A stretch of DNA of 64,000 bases, taken from positions 1 to 64,000 of the forward strand of contig CAJTNT010000014.1 in NCBI GenBank assembly GCA_910577785.1. Direction: 5' to 3'. Shown here piece by piece: positions 8,006 to 15,235 of this stretch. This DNA is from an uncultured Lachnospiraceae bacterium. Its GTDB lineage: Bacteria; Bacillota; Clostridia; Lachnospirales; Lachnospiraceae. Position 1 is the first letter of the stretch; each line of letters begins with the position of its first letter. Made by a program: the position numbers and the translations under genes. The notes under the pieces were generated by a model. The model was not told where the DNA came from. It made no database searches and saw only the letters and a list, made by a program, of their open reading frames with translations.

Positions 8006-8173
8006 GTGGCATGGACAGTCTTTGTTTCAGTAGTTGTGTCAATAATATGCAATAAGGTTTTAGCCGTCCATACGTTTAAAGAACTAGACGGCTATATTGA
8101 AGAAGTGATGGAAATGCTTAAGGAATTAATCCGGGACACCTACCTTGGTGAACAGAATCCCAAGAGGGGTTAA
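8006..8173 (+). CDS. Small membrane protein
   Basis: 55 residues. AGGAGG at 7991-7996 is 9 bp from the GTG at 8006; a GTG at 8000 is also in frame but too close. Residues 1-20 form one hydrophobic segment (WTVFVSVVVSIICNKVLAV), followed by a charged amphipathic tail. It could be an accessory membrane protein of the early region; no function can be assigned. Confidence 0.5.
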   Translation: MAWTVFVSVVVSIICNKVLAVHTFKELDGYIEEVMEMLKELIRDTYLGEQNPKRG

Positions 8174-8230
8174 ATGCTATTGCCCAGATTATGGGAGGGC
8201 AATAGCAGGTGGAAGGCTTAGGCAATAAAA

Positions 8231-8318
8231 AAGTTATAGAAATAAGGTGGGGTGACAGTTCCCACATCTCCGACAAAGGGTGACGGCTGACCGTTCCGTC
8301 CTCAAATTTCTATAACTT
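8231..8318. ncRNA. Structured noncoding element of unknown class
   Basis: A perfect 13-bp inverted repeat (AAGTTATAGAAAT at 8231-8243; its complement at 8306-8318) encloses two hairpins: GTGGG/CCCAC (8247-8251/8261-8265) and GACGG/CCGTC (8282-8286/8296-8300), each with a 9-nt loop. GGGTGAC occurs twice inside (8250-8256 and 8278-8284). This three-way-junction layout lies in a noncoding stretch (8174-8423) before a long gene. It could be an RNA or a DNA site (origin or operator); the strand is undetermined. Confidence 0.5.
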
Positions 8319-8423
8319 AGTATCAAGTATATTATTTACTTGGCTATATTATACGGTCAGATTTGGGAAAAGTCAATTTTTTTAGGCCAGGCAAAACATT
8401 CAAGGAAGTGAGGATCACTTTTA

Positions 8424-10082
8424 ATGCTAATTGATGAGACATCCATGGATTACCAAGGGATGAAGGAAGGGATAAGGCGGCGCCTGGAGGGCGCGGCCGA
8501 GGATTTCTTCATGGCTGGCTACTTCCTCCGCCAGGTCAGCGAGAACGCGCTTTTTGTGGAGGACGGCTATAAGAACATATGGGATTTCGCAAAGGGGGAG
8601 TACGGGCTAAGCGCCTCAAGCGCAAGCCGCTTCATGGCAATCAACGCACGCTTCTCCGTAGACGGCGGCAGGCGCATGGCGGAGAGGTACGCCGGGATGG
8701 GCGTGAGCAAGCTGCAGGAAATGCTGGGGCTGCCTGACGGGGAGCTTGAGAAGGTGACGCAGGAGACCACGGTCAGGGAAATACGGGCGATGAAGAAGCG
8801 GCTGGATGAGCCTAAGTCATTCTTCGGGCTGCCAAAGACCGAAAGGGAAAAGCATCCGTACACATATACGCCTGGATGCGGCGATGGGAAATACACCTGC
8901 TTCAGCTGCGCCAGGCTCTGCGAAATACGGCAGGAGGAACGGTACTGCAGGGATGCCCCAATGGGGAGCCCGTTCCCCTGCACACAGATGAGCAAGAAAA
9001 AGAGGCTGGAAATGGAAACTTCCAGGATCCCTAGCAGGGAATGCCAGCACCTGCACCAGGAACTGGCGGAGGTACGGGCAGGGGATAAAGAGCCGGCTCC
9101 CTGCTGCCAAGACTGCGGATATGAAACCTGCTACAGCCGTTGCGACGTCGCAAGGAAAAAGGATGGTGAGAAAAGGCAGGCCAAGGCGGAAGCAGAAAAA
9201 CAGAAGCGTGAGGCCAAAGCGGAAAGGCCGGAGCCTTCCGGCCATGACATAGAAGCTTTTTGCAAGTGGGTTGGGATTAAATCCACGGACAGCATCACGG
9301 CGGACAGCCTAAAGAAGCGGTACAGGAATGCAGGGGGCGGGGGTGGCACAGAGCTGCGGAATTACAGCGGAAGCGCCAGGGGCATCCAGATCAATTACAA
9401 AAGGGAGATTACCTGGGTACAGCTTGCCAGGCGGATCAAGGAGATTCAGGAGGCAGAGGGAAGAGAGGAAGCCCGGTTATTGGGGTTTTATAAGGACATC
9501 TACCCAGGCACCAGGCAGCTCATATCACAGCGCGACATGGCAGCCATCACAAAGGAGCTAAAAGCCTTTTACGGCAGCACGTATGAGAACGGGGAGGGGT
9601 GGAATGCCTACCCGGATAAAATCGTTTTCCGTGACAGCCCAGGTGCAGAGCAGGTACAGGTTACCTGGGGACGGCTTACAGCAAAGCTGGTGGATTTTTT
9701 AGAGCGCTTCCCAGAGATTGAGAGTTCGGCGCTTGAAGGGGATGGGGCAGGCCATAAGGAGCAGGATATTATAGATGCGGACTTCCAGGAGGTTAAGGAA
9801 GAGGTGGGCGCGATACCCGCCGCCCAGGAGCCAGAAGCGGATCCGGAGGAATACGCCCAGCTTGATGTCGATCTGCTCCTGGACAAGTATAGCCGGGACC
9901 TTGCGGACTACAGGAAATGCTTTGCGGAAGAGGAATTCCCGCCGACCATATTGAAAAAGCAGAGGATCCTGGTGGATGCCCTGACGCTACTGAGAAGGAA
10001 TTACGTAGAGATAGGGCCGGATCAAGCCAGCGGAGACAGTGGGACAGGCTATGCAGCAGCCAGCTTAAGGGAAGGGGGTTGA
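8424..10082 (+). CDS. Phage early protein with DUF3102-like N-terminus and Cys-rich centre
   Basis: 552 residues. The N-terminal part (about 15-125: 'FFMAGYFLRQV', 'GYKNIWDFAKGEYGLSASSASRFM') resembles a domain found in ICE and phage proteins with DNA-binding character. The middle (about 150-245) carries many Cys, including CFSC, CCQDCGYETCYSRC, probably zinc sites. A charged Lys/Glu coiled region (245-275) and an acidic C-terminus follow. It precedes the replication genes and may act in replication or regulation, but its function is not established. The C-terminus runs through another copy of the LREGG ribosome-binding cassette. Confidence 0.65.
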   Translation: MLIDETSMDYQGMKEGIRRRLEGAAEDFFMAGYFLRQVSENALFVEDGYKNIWDFAKGEYGLSASSASRFMAINARFSVDGGRRMAERYAGMGVSKLQEMLGLPDGELEKVTQETTVREIRAMKKRLDEPKSFFGLPKTEREKHPYTYTPGCGDGKYTCFSCARLCEIRQEERYCRDAPMGSPFPCTQMSKKKRLEMETSRIPSRECQHLHQELAEVRAGDKEPAPCCQDCGYETCYSRCDVARKKDGEKRQAKAEAEKQKREAKAERPEPSGHDIEAFCKWVGIKSTDSITADSLKKRYRNAGGGGGTELRNYSGSARGIQINYKREITWVQLARRIKEIQEAEGREEARLLGFYKDIYPGTRQLISQRDMAAITKELKAFYGSTYENGEGWNAYPDKIVFRDSPGAEQVQVTWGRLTAKLVDFLERFPEIESSALEGDGAGHKEQDIIDADFQEVKEEVGAIPAAQEPEADPEEYAQLDVDLLLDKYSRDLADYRKCFAEEEFPPTILKKQRILVDALTLLRRNYVEIGPDQASGDSGTGYAAASLREGG

Positions 10083-10203
10083 AGGAAGATGAGAGACATA
10101 ATCCAGATGGGATATGATGCATAAGCAAGACAAATTATTATGCTTAAGGAATGGCGGCAAGGAAGCAGCACGGCAGATAGGCCAGGAAAAAAAGGAGGGC
10201 GGC

Positions 10204-10410
10204 ATGGGAGACAGTGACGTATTAAGGTACCTGTCATTACTGAAAAGGAAATTCGGCATAGCAATGTCATACGGGGACAGCTGGAAGCCAGAGTATGGGG
10301 AGGAGCTGGAGGGGATTGACAGGGAGCTGGGGCAGCTCCGGGCAGCCATCGATGCGGAGCATGAAAAGAGAGACAGGAGGAAGCAGGATGCTGAAGCCAG
10401 AGGACATTAA
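10204..10410 (+). CDS. Small phage protein, unknown
   Basis: 68 residues. The ATG at 10204 follows AAGGAGGGCGGC. Helical and charged (EYGEELEGIDRELGQLRAAIDAEHEKRDRRKQ). Overlaps the next gene by 23 bp. No family recognised. Confidence 0.55.
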   Translation: MGDSDVLRYLSLLKRKFGIAMSYGDSWKPEYGEELEGIDRELGQLRAAIDAEHEKRDRRKQDAEARGH

Positions 10411-10546
10411 GGTAAAAGTGGAGTTCACGCCGGGGTATGAGACCAGGTTCACGGAGGCGTGCCTCCGGCAGCTTGCGAAACGGGAGAGGCAGCAGCAGGG
10501 GCTGGACCCGCCAGCGGCCAGCAAAGGGAAGATGGGAAGCGCATAA
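10388..10546 (+). CDS. Small phage protein, unknown
   Basis: 52 residues. The ATG at 10388 follows AGGAGGAAGCAGG inside the end of the preceding gene, which suggests translational coupling. Sequence MLKPEDIKVKVEFTPGYETRF; no family recognised. Confidence 0.5.
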   Translation: MLKPEDIKVKVEFTPGYETRFTEACLRQLAKRERQQQGLDPPAASKGKMGSA

Positions 10547-10555
10547 AGAATAAGG

Positions 10556-10656
10556 CCCGCCCGCACAGGGGTGGCGGCAGCACTGTGTTTTACCTCCCAT
10601 GTACCATACAAAGACCATTATGCCATTTCAGCTGCCGCCGCCCCTGTGCGGGCGGG
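10556..10656. repeat. Large GC-rich inverted repeat upstream of rep
   Basis: Two 25-bp arms (10556-10580 and 10632-10656) are complementary at all but one position and enclose 51 bp. There is no T-run after either arm, so it is not a simple terminator. Its position just before an HUH-type Rep gene suggests a replication-origin structure or a regulatory RNA. Confidence 0.6.
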
Positions 10657-10687
10657 GATGGGCGCATGGGGAAAAAGCAAAAAAATA

Positions 10688-10711
10688 GCCGCTGCGTGAC
10701 AGCGCAGCGGC
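10688..10711. repeat. Perfect 9-bp hairpin before rep
   Basis: GCCGCTGCG and CGCAGCGGC flank a TGACAG loop. Together with the larger inverted repeat it makes up most of the noncoding stretch before the Rep gene; a nick site in such a loop would be typical of rolling-circle origins. Confidence 0.5.
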
Positions 10712-10855
10712 CAGGAAATTTATGCGGGTGCAATAAATAAGCCTATGGGAATCATAACACGCATTGCGCCCGCTGTCAAGGAAAAAACCGGCAGGAAAGC
10801 CGGGTTCAGGCTTGATCAGGATATTAACTTTAGCGATATGGGGGCCAGGATCGGG

Positions 10856-11608
10856 ATGGGATATTTCAAGACGACAGTGAGGGCAGGGAAGACAATGGAA
10901 GTGATGAAAAGCTATACTAGGAGGGTGGGGGCAAAGAAGAGGGGGAGGAAGGCGAAGCCGACAGCGGAGGAAATGGAGAAGATAAACCAGATGAACGCGG
11001 AGAGGAGGCTCCGCATAAAAATTAACGCGAACTTTGGGGAGGGCGACCCATTCATCACCCTGACATACAGGAAGGGGGAGAGGCCGGGGGCGGAGGCGGC
11101 GAAGAAGGACATCGGGAAGCTGATCGGGGGGCTGCGGAGAAAGTATAAGAAGGCGGGGGCGGAGCTGAAATGGGTATGCGTGACGGAGTACCTGAATAAG
11201 GCGATACACCACCACCTGCTGATAAACCGCATAGACGGGCAGGACGTCTCCAGGTGGGTGTGCATGCTGTGGAAGTTCGGGAGGCCAAACTTCACGCCCC
11301 TGGACGGCAGCGGGCAGTATAAGGACCTTGCGGCATACCTGATCAAGGAGACGTCAAAGACATACAGGGCAAAGGACGGGGAGAGGAAGCAGAGGTACAG
11401 CTGCAGCCGCAACCTCGTGGTGCCAAGGCCGAAAACGGAGATTGTCAGGAGGGCAAAGAAGTGGCTGCCTGACCCCAGGCCGGCAAGAGGGTACTACATA
11501 GACAAGGACACAGTGTATAACGGCATAGACCCATTCACTGGCAGGGAGTACCAGAGGTACACAATGGTGCTGCTTCCGGATGGCCGGGGGAAGGGAAAAT
11601 GTGGATAA
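10856..11608 (+). CDS. HUH-type replication initiator (Rep-like)
   Basis: 250 residues from the ATG at 10856. An in-frame ATG at 10745 exists but has no ribosome-binding site, and homologues that I recall begin with a similar M-x-Y-F. The core shows beta strand FITLTYRKGERP, then VCVTEYLNKAIHHHLLIN carrying the His-rich HUH metal site, and AAYLIKETSKTY, where a nucleophilic tyrosine is expected. Such proteins nick a double-strand origin and join to the 5' end. The 'FGRPNFTPLDGSGQYKDLAAYLIKE' region is conserved in Clostridia mobile elements, and the downstream RNase H-like gene often travels with it. Confidence 0.75.
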   Translation: MGYFKTTVRAGKTMEVMKSYTRRVGAKKRGRKAKPTAEEMEKINQMNAERRLRIKINANFGEGDPFITLTYRKGERPGAEAAKKDIGKLIGGLRRKYKKAGAELKWVCVTEYLNKAIHHHLLINRIDGQDVSRWVCMLWKFGRPNFTPLDGSGQYKDLAAYLIKETSKTYRAKDGERKQRYSCSRNLVVPRPKTEIVRRAKKWLPDPRPARGYYIDKDTVYNGIDPFTGREYQRYTMVLLPDGRGKGKCG

Positions 11609-11627
11609 CTTTCAGGGAGAAGCCGCG

Positions 11628-11649
11628 CCGTCCAGTAATTACTGGACGG
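11628..11649. repeat. Perfect 22-bp palindrome
   Basis: A self-complementary sequence centred on TAATTA, 20 bp after the end of rep and before the RNase H-like gene. Could be an operator or an attenuating hairpin; there is no U-tract. Confidence 0.5.
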
Positions 11650-11676
11650 GAGGGCAGGCAAAGGGAGGTGGATAAG

Positions 11677-12114
11677 TTGGAAGTGGGCATTTACATAAAG
11701 AGCCGTTTTAGGGGGAACCCAAGGGGCGAGGGGGAGGCGGCGGCAGCCATAGAGTACATAGACAGGGTGGGGAAGAGCCACATAAGGATCCGGAAGGAAC
11801 GGGTCGGGCTTGGCACAAGGAACGCCTTGATCCTGAAAGCCTGCATAGACGCGCTGCGGATACTGGTGAGGCCCTGCCATGCCACGGTCTACACGGACTG
11901 CGGCTATATAAGGGATGCCTGCCGGCAGGGCTGGCCGGGGAAGTGGCAGCAGGACGGGTGGAGGAAGGCGGACGGGAAGCCGCCCGCGAACCTGGAGGAA
12001 TGGAAGCAGCTCTGCATGCTGATGCGGATCCATACGGTGGCGTTCACGGAGTATGACGGGAGGCATGACAGGGAGCTGGAAAGGGCATTGGGAAATGGAG
12101 ATTCTGACACGTGA
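11677..12114 (+). CDS. RNase H-like protein
   Basis: 145 residues from a TTG preceded by AAAGGGAGGTG; an upstream ATG at 11599 lacks a ribosome-binding site. The segment TRNALILKACIDALRIL ... ATVYTDCGYIRDACRQGW ... WQQDGWRKADGKPPANLEEWKQL follows the RNase HI order of helix, strand with Asp (YTD), and the Trp/Asn-rich region. It may remove RNA primers or act in element replication next to Rep. The first catalytic Asp of RNase H is not obvious, so activity is uncertain. Confidence 0.65.
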   Translation: MEVGIYIKSRFRGNPRGEGEAAAAIEYIDRVGKSHIRIRKERVGLGTRNALILKACIDALRILVRPCHATVYTDCGYIRDACRQGWPGKWQQDGWRKADGKPPANLEEWKQLCMLMRIHTVAFTEYDGRHDRELERALGNGDSDT

Positions 12115-12376
12115 GGTAGCACTCGCATACAGGGAGAAGGCAAGGGCGCTCCCATATAATGGGGCGCAGGACATAGGGCAACGCCGGGCGCTGCGCCTGG
12201 AGCTGCAGGCAAGGTGCGGGGTGACGGAGCTTGAGGCGGTAAACATCCTGAATGGGAATAATATTGACGATTACTGCACGAAGCACCTGGCAAGGGCGCG
12301 GGCGGAAGGAGCGGCAGTGGCGCAGGGCGCCGCCAGGAGGCAGAAGGCACGGCGTGGCAGGAGGGAATGGTACTGA
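12095..12376 (+). CDS. Small phage protein, unknown
   Basis: 93 residues. The ATG at 12095 lies inside the end of the RNase H-like gene. The sequence MEILTREVALAYREKAR and 'RCGVTELEAVNILNG' is helical; the basic C-terminus (RRQKARRGRREWY) suggests nucleic-acid contact. No family recognised. Confidence 0.55.
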   Translation: MEILTREVALAYREKARALPYNGAQDIGQRRALRLELQARCGVTELEAVNILNGNNIDDYCTKHLARARAEGAAVAQGAARRQKARRGRREWY

Positions 12377-13212
12377 CAGGAGGATGGAAGGCGTTGGATG
12401 CATTGATGAAATATCCTGGGGCAAAATGGGGGATAGCAAAATGGATCATAGGGTTCTTCCCAGAGCACCACAGCTACCTTGAGCCGTTCCTTGGCTCCGG
12501 GGCGGTGCTGTTCAATAAGCCAAGGAGCCATATTGAGACAGTGAACGACCTGGACGGGGATGTCGTGAACCTGTTTAAATGGATCCGGGAGGACCCGGAA
12601 AAGCTGGCATACCAGGTTTACTTCACCCCATATTCCAGGCAGGCCCATGAGGATGCATTTGCTGGGGGGACGGAAGGCAGCCTGCAGAAGGCCGTCAATT
12701 TCTGCATACGGATCAATATGGGGTACTGGACCCGGACGACAGGGGAGAAGGCAGGGTGGAAAAATGACGTGCAGGGGCGGGAACGTGCCTATGCGTCACG
12801 GGACTGGTGCAGGCTGCCTGGGAAGATCATGCAGGCGGCAGAGCGCCTGAGGGGCGTGCAGATTGAATGCATGCCAGCGGTGGATCTGATGCAGCGGTTT
12901 AACCATAAGAAGGTGCTGGTATACCTTGACCCGCCATACTGCCCAGGCACAAGGCATGGGAAGCAGTACAGGCATGAGATGTACAGCATGGAGAGCCATG
13001 AGGAGCTGCTAGTGGCGGTAAGGCGGCATAAAGGGCCATTGCTGATCAGCGGCTATGAGTCAGATCTTTATAATGGCATGCTGGGCGGCTGGCATAAGGA
13101 ATGTATAGGCACACGTTCACAGTCAGGGGCAAAGAGGACGGAAGTCCTCTGGATGAATTTTGACCCATATGGGAGGCAGATGGATATAAGCGAATGCTTT
13201 GGGGAGTATTGA
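12367..13212 (+). CDS. D12-class DNA adenine-N6 methyltransferase
   Basis: 281 residues, normal for Dam/D12 enzymes. The N-terminal KYPGAKWGIAKWI and FLGSGAV (residues 41-47) form the S-adenosylmethionine site; DPPYCPGTR (about 187-195) is the catalytic D-P-P-Y motif. Orphan phage methylases of this class protect phage DNA from restriction or tune replication; no partner endonuclease is next to it. Overlaps the preceding gene by 10 bp. Confidence 0.9.
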   Translation: MVLTGGWKALDALMKYPGAKWGIAKWIIGFFPEHHSYLEPFLGSGAVLFNKPRSHIETVNDLDGDVVNLFKWIREDPEKLAYQVYFTPYSRQAHEDAFAGGTEGSLQKAVNFCIRINMGYWTRTTGEKAGWKNDVQGRERAYASRDWCRLPGKIMQAAERLRGVQIECMPAVDLMQRFNHKKVLVYLDPPYCPGTRHGKQYRHEMYSMESHEELLVAVRRHKGPLLISGYESDLYNGMLGGWHKECIGTRSQSGAKRTEVLWMNFDPYGRQMDISECFGEY

Positions 13213-13280
13213 GCCAGGTACCATCCAGGAATAAAAGGGAGGCTGCAGCAGCTAAAAAGCCTGGAAAGGGAAGCAAAAGG

Positions 13281-13350
13281 AAATCAGGGTAAATCCAAAT
13301 AAATCAGAGTAAATCAGAATAAGGCAGAGTAAATCCAAATAAATCAGAGC
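13281..13350. repeat. Seven 10-bp iterons, probable tubC centromere
   Basis: Seven consecutive decamers with exact 10-bp spacing, consensus AAATCAGAGT/AAATCCAAAT, alternating in two related forms. Coming one per helical turn right before a winged-helix gene and a TubZ gene, this is the layout of a tubC partition site where TubR molecules would line up along one face of the DNA. The surrounding noncoding stretch (13213-13394) holds nothing else recognisable. Confidence 0.7.
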
Positions 13351-13394
13351 AAGAACTTTGGGTTGATGCCTGCCAGGGAAAGGCGGTGGGCGCA

Positions 13395-13649
13395 ATGGAC
13401 AGGGCAGGCTTCATCCTGCTGTCCGTCCTGGAGAAGTCCGGGGCATCCGGCAGGCTGTCATCCATGACAGTAAGGGAAATTGCCCAGGAGGAGGAGCTTG
13501 GGATAGGGGAGAACACCATATACAAGAAGCTTAGGGCGTTCGAGCTGTCCGGGCTTGTCAGCCGCGGGCTCAAGGAGGGCAGGGCGGCAACCTTCTTCCT
13601 GACAGGAGAGGGGCGCGGGCGCCTGGAAGAGGAAAGGAGCAGGGAATGA
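13395..13649 (+). CDS. tubR: Winged-helix DNA-binding protein, probable TubR
   Basis: 84 residues from the ATG at 13395; a GTG at 13386 is also possible. Predicted winged helix: MDRAGFILLSVLEKSG, then 'SMTVREIAQEEELGIGENTIYKKLRAFELSGLVSRGL', a classic recognition helix, and a wing 'GRAATFFLTGEGR'. It lies between the iterons and tubZ and overlaps tubZ by 4 bp. TubR is a small winged-helix adaptor that binds tubC and couples it to TubZ filaments; the identification here rests on position and fold, as TubR sequences diverge strongly. Confidence 0.65.
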   Translation: MDRAGFILLSVLEKSGASGRLSSMTVREIAQEEELGIGENTIYKKLRAFELSGLVSRGLKEGRAATFFLTGEGRGRLEEERSRE

Positions 13650-14671
13650 AAGGGAAAATCGCATTTGTGGCAGTCGGGCAGGCCGCCGGGAACATTGGGC
13701 GGCTGCTGGAAGGGAAGGGCTACGCAGTCCTCTATGTGAACACCTCGCAGGAGGACCTTGACACTTTGGAGGGGGCGAAGTTCAAGTACCATATCCCCAA
13801 GGGGGAGGGGTGCAACAAGGACAGGCACAAGGCAAAGCAGCTGGTCATAGACGACTTTGACAACATAGCTGGCGAGGTCGACCAGAAGGCAGCAGGGGGC
13901 ATGGTGTTCGTCATGTTCGCCAGCGGGGGCGGGACAGGCAGCGGCGCGGGGCCGATGCTTGCGGACCTGCTGATTGACGAGGGGCGGCAGGTGGGGGTGG
14001 TCACCATCCTCCCGGCCATGGAAGAGAGCCTGAAATCGCATATCAATGCCTATGAGTGCTTTGCGGAGCTGGAAAAGATTGCCGGGACGGGCGCGTGCTT
14101 CGTCATTGACAACGAGAAGGGGGAGAGGATGCAGCTGAATCGGGAGTTCGTGGATGCATTCACGGCGTTCCTTGAGGTGCCGGGATGCAGCAGGAGCGTG
14201 GAAGGCAACATCGACAGGGCGGAGGCCATGGAGACGCTTAGGGCGCATGGCATGGCCGCGGTGGCAAGGGCCGGCGGGGAGGGGAGCGCCGGGCTCATCC
14301 AGGCGGTGAAGGAGGGGCCGCTTGCGCCCATAGAGCCTGACCGTGCGGTGAAGTATATCGCGGCTGCGCTCCCTTCCGGCAGGGGGATGGGCGACCTGGA
14401 GAAGGCCTTCGGGATGCCCATAGACACCTTCCGGACAGTAAGCGCGGGTGCGCCCGTCTGCTGCCTGTCCGGGCTGTCCTACCCGAAGGGGCGGCTGGAA
14501 GAGGTATATGGGAAGGTCGAGGGGAGCCGCGAGGCGGCTGAGCATTCCCTTGCGGCGGCCAGGGAGCCGGGGCTTAGGAAAGGCGTGAACTTCCTGGAAG
14601 GGCTGGAGCCGCAGCATAAGGAGGAAGGGAAGAGGAAGTCCAAGAGGGAGATTATGGGGAAATACCTATAA
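13646..14671 (+). CDS. tubZ: TubZ-like tubulin/FtsZ GTPase
   Basis: 341 residues. The tubulin signature GGGTGSGAG is at residues 94-102, an N-terminal strand with GQAAGNIG at 11-18, and a T7-loop-like NIDRAE at 188-193 that would complete GTP hydrolysis in the next subunit. The C-terminus ends in a basic tail (KRKSKREIMGKYL), as TubZ proteins do to contact TubR-DNA. It is not host FtsZ: it lacks the FtsZ C-terminal peptide and lies among phage genes. It would move element copies to daughter cells by treadmilling filaments. TubZ occurs on Bacillus plasmids and on phage-plasmids such as Clostridium botulinum c-st. Confidence 0.82.
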   Translation: MKGKIAFVAVGQAAGNIGRLLEGKGYAVLYVNTSQEDLDTLEGAKFKYHIPKGEGCNKDRHKAKQLVIDDFDNIAGEVDQKAAGGMVFVMFASGGGTGSGAGPMLADLLIDEGRQVGVVTILPAMEESLKSHINAYECFAELEKIAGTGACFVIDNEKGERMQLNREFVDAFTAFLEVPGCSRSVEGNIDRAEAMETLRAHGMAAVARAGGEGSAGLIQAVKEGPLAPIEPDRAVKYIAAALPSGRGMGDLEKAFGMPIDTFRTVSAGAPVCCLSGLSYPKGRLEEVYGKVEGSREAAEHSLAAAREPGLRKGVNFLEGLEPQHKEEGKRKSKREIMGKYL

Positions 14672-14688
14672 GGAAGGAGGATGCAGGG

Positions 14689-14976
14689 ATGGCAAAGGGG
14701 ATTAAGCTGAACAGGGAGCAGTACAAAGGCGTGAAGCGCATGGATCATAAGCAGATGGAGGGATTCATCTGCAAGGTGTACCACGAGGGCTATGAAGAGG
14801 GCAGGAAGGATGCGGGGCCAAAGGTGAAGGCATCCGACATCGCTGAGGCATTGGTAAGCGTCCGCGGGGTAGGGGCCAAGAAGGCAGGGGAGATAATGGC
14901 AGCCGTGAACAGGCTGTACGGCAGGGATGCAGCAGGGAAGGAGGCCGGGCAGGTTGAGGGCAGTACTGACATATGA
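14689..14976 (+). CDS. Phage protein with helix-hairpin-helix-like motif
   Basis: 95 residues, ATG after AAGGAAGGAGG. The segment ALVSVRGVGAKKAGEIMAAV (about 62-81) looks like a helix-hairpin-helix DNA-binding motif (G-V-G-x-K-K/A). N-terminus basic. It lies just downstream of tubZ and may belong to the same transcript; function unknown. Confidence 0.55.
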   Translation: MAKGIKLNREQYKGVKRMDHKQMEGFICKVYHEGYEEGRKDAGPKVKASDIAEALVSVRGVGAKKAGEIMAAVNRLYGRDAAGKEAGQVEGSTDI

Positions 14977-15232
14977 GGCAGAAATAGACGGCAGGCTGGA
15001 AGAGCAGGCGAGGATGTTTGACACCGAGAAGGCAAGGAAGGTCTGCGACGTCAAAAATTCATTCGGCAATAAGGTGAAGGAAATATATATGACGGGAAAA
15101 GGCATTATTTTCCTGCATGACATCAATGAAGAAACTTTGGAGGTCGCAGACCAGCGGAAGGCCAGGAAGTGGGTCGGGGAGCATGAGCCGGACAGGTACA
15201 TCGAATTTTTCGGGGAAGTGGAGGAAGGCTGA
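14954..15232 (+). CDS. Phage protein, unknown
   Basis: 92 residues from a TTG start (14954) placed 9-10 bp after GGAAGGAGG; an upstream ATG at 14927 lacks a ribosome-binding site. Overlaps the previous gene by 23 bp. Acidic, mixed alpha/beta; no family recognised. Confidence 0.5.
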   Translation: MRAVLTYEAEIDGRLEEQARMFDTEKARKVCDVKNSFGNKVKEIYMTGKGIIFLHDINEETLEVADQRKARKWVGEHEPDRYIEFFGEVEEG

Positions 15233-15235
15233 AGG

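Noticed and set aside
10556-10656. Inverted repeat as a rho-independent terminator
   Set aside because: The loop is 51 nt and no U-tract follows on either strand.
13281-13350. Decamer iterons as a CRISPR or simple low-complexity tract
   Set aside because: The units are 10 bp, contiguous and without spacers. Two related forms alternate directly before tubR/tubZ, which fits a centromere better.
13646-14671. Host FtsZ or a PhuZ phage-nucleus tubulin
   Set aside because: It lacks the FtsZ C-terminal peptide, lies with a winged-helix gene and iterons, and the phage has none of the jumbo-phage features tied to PhuZ.
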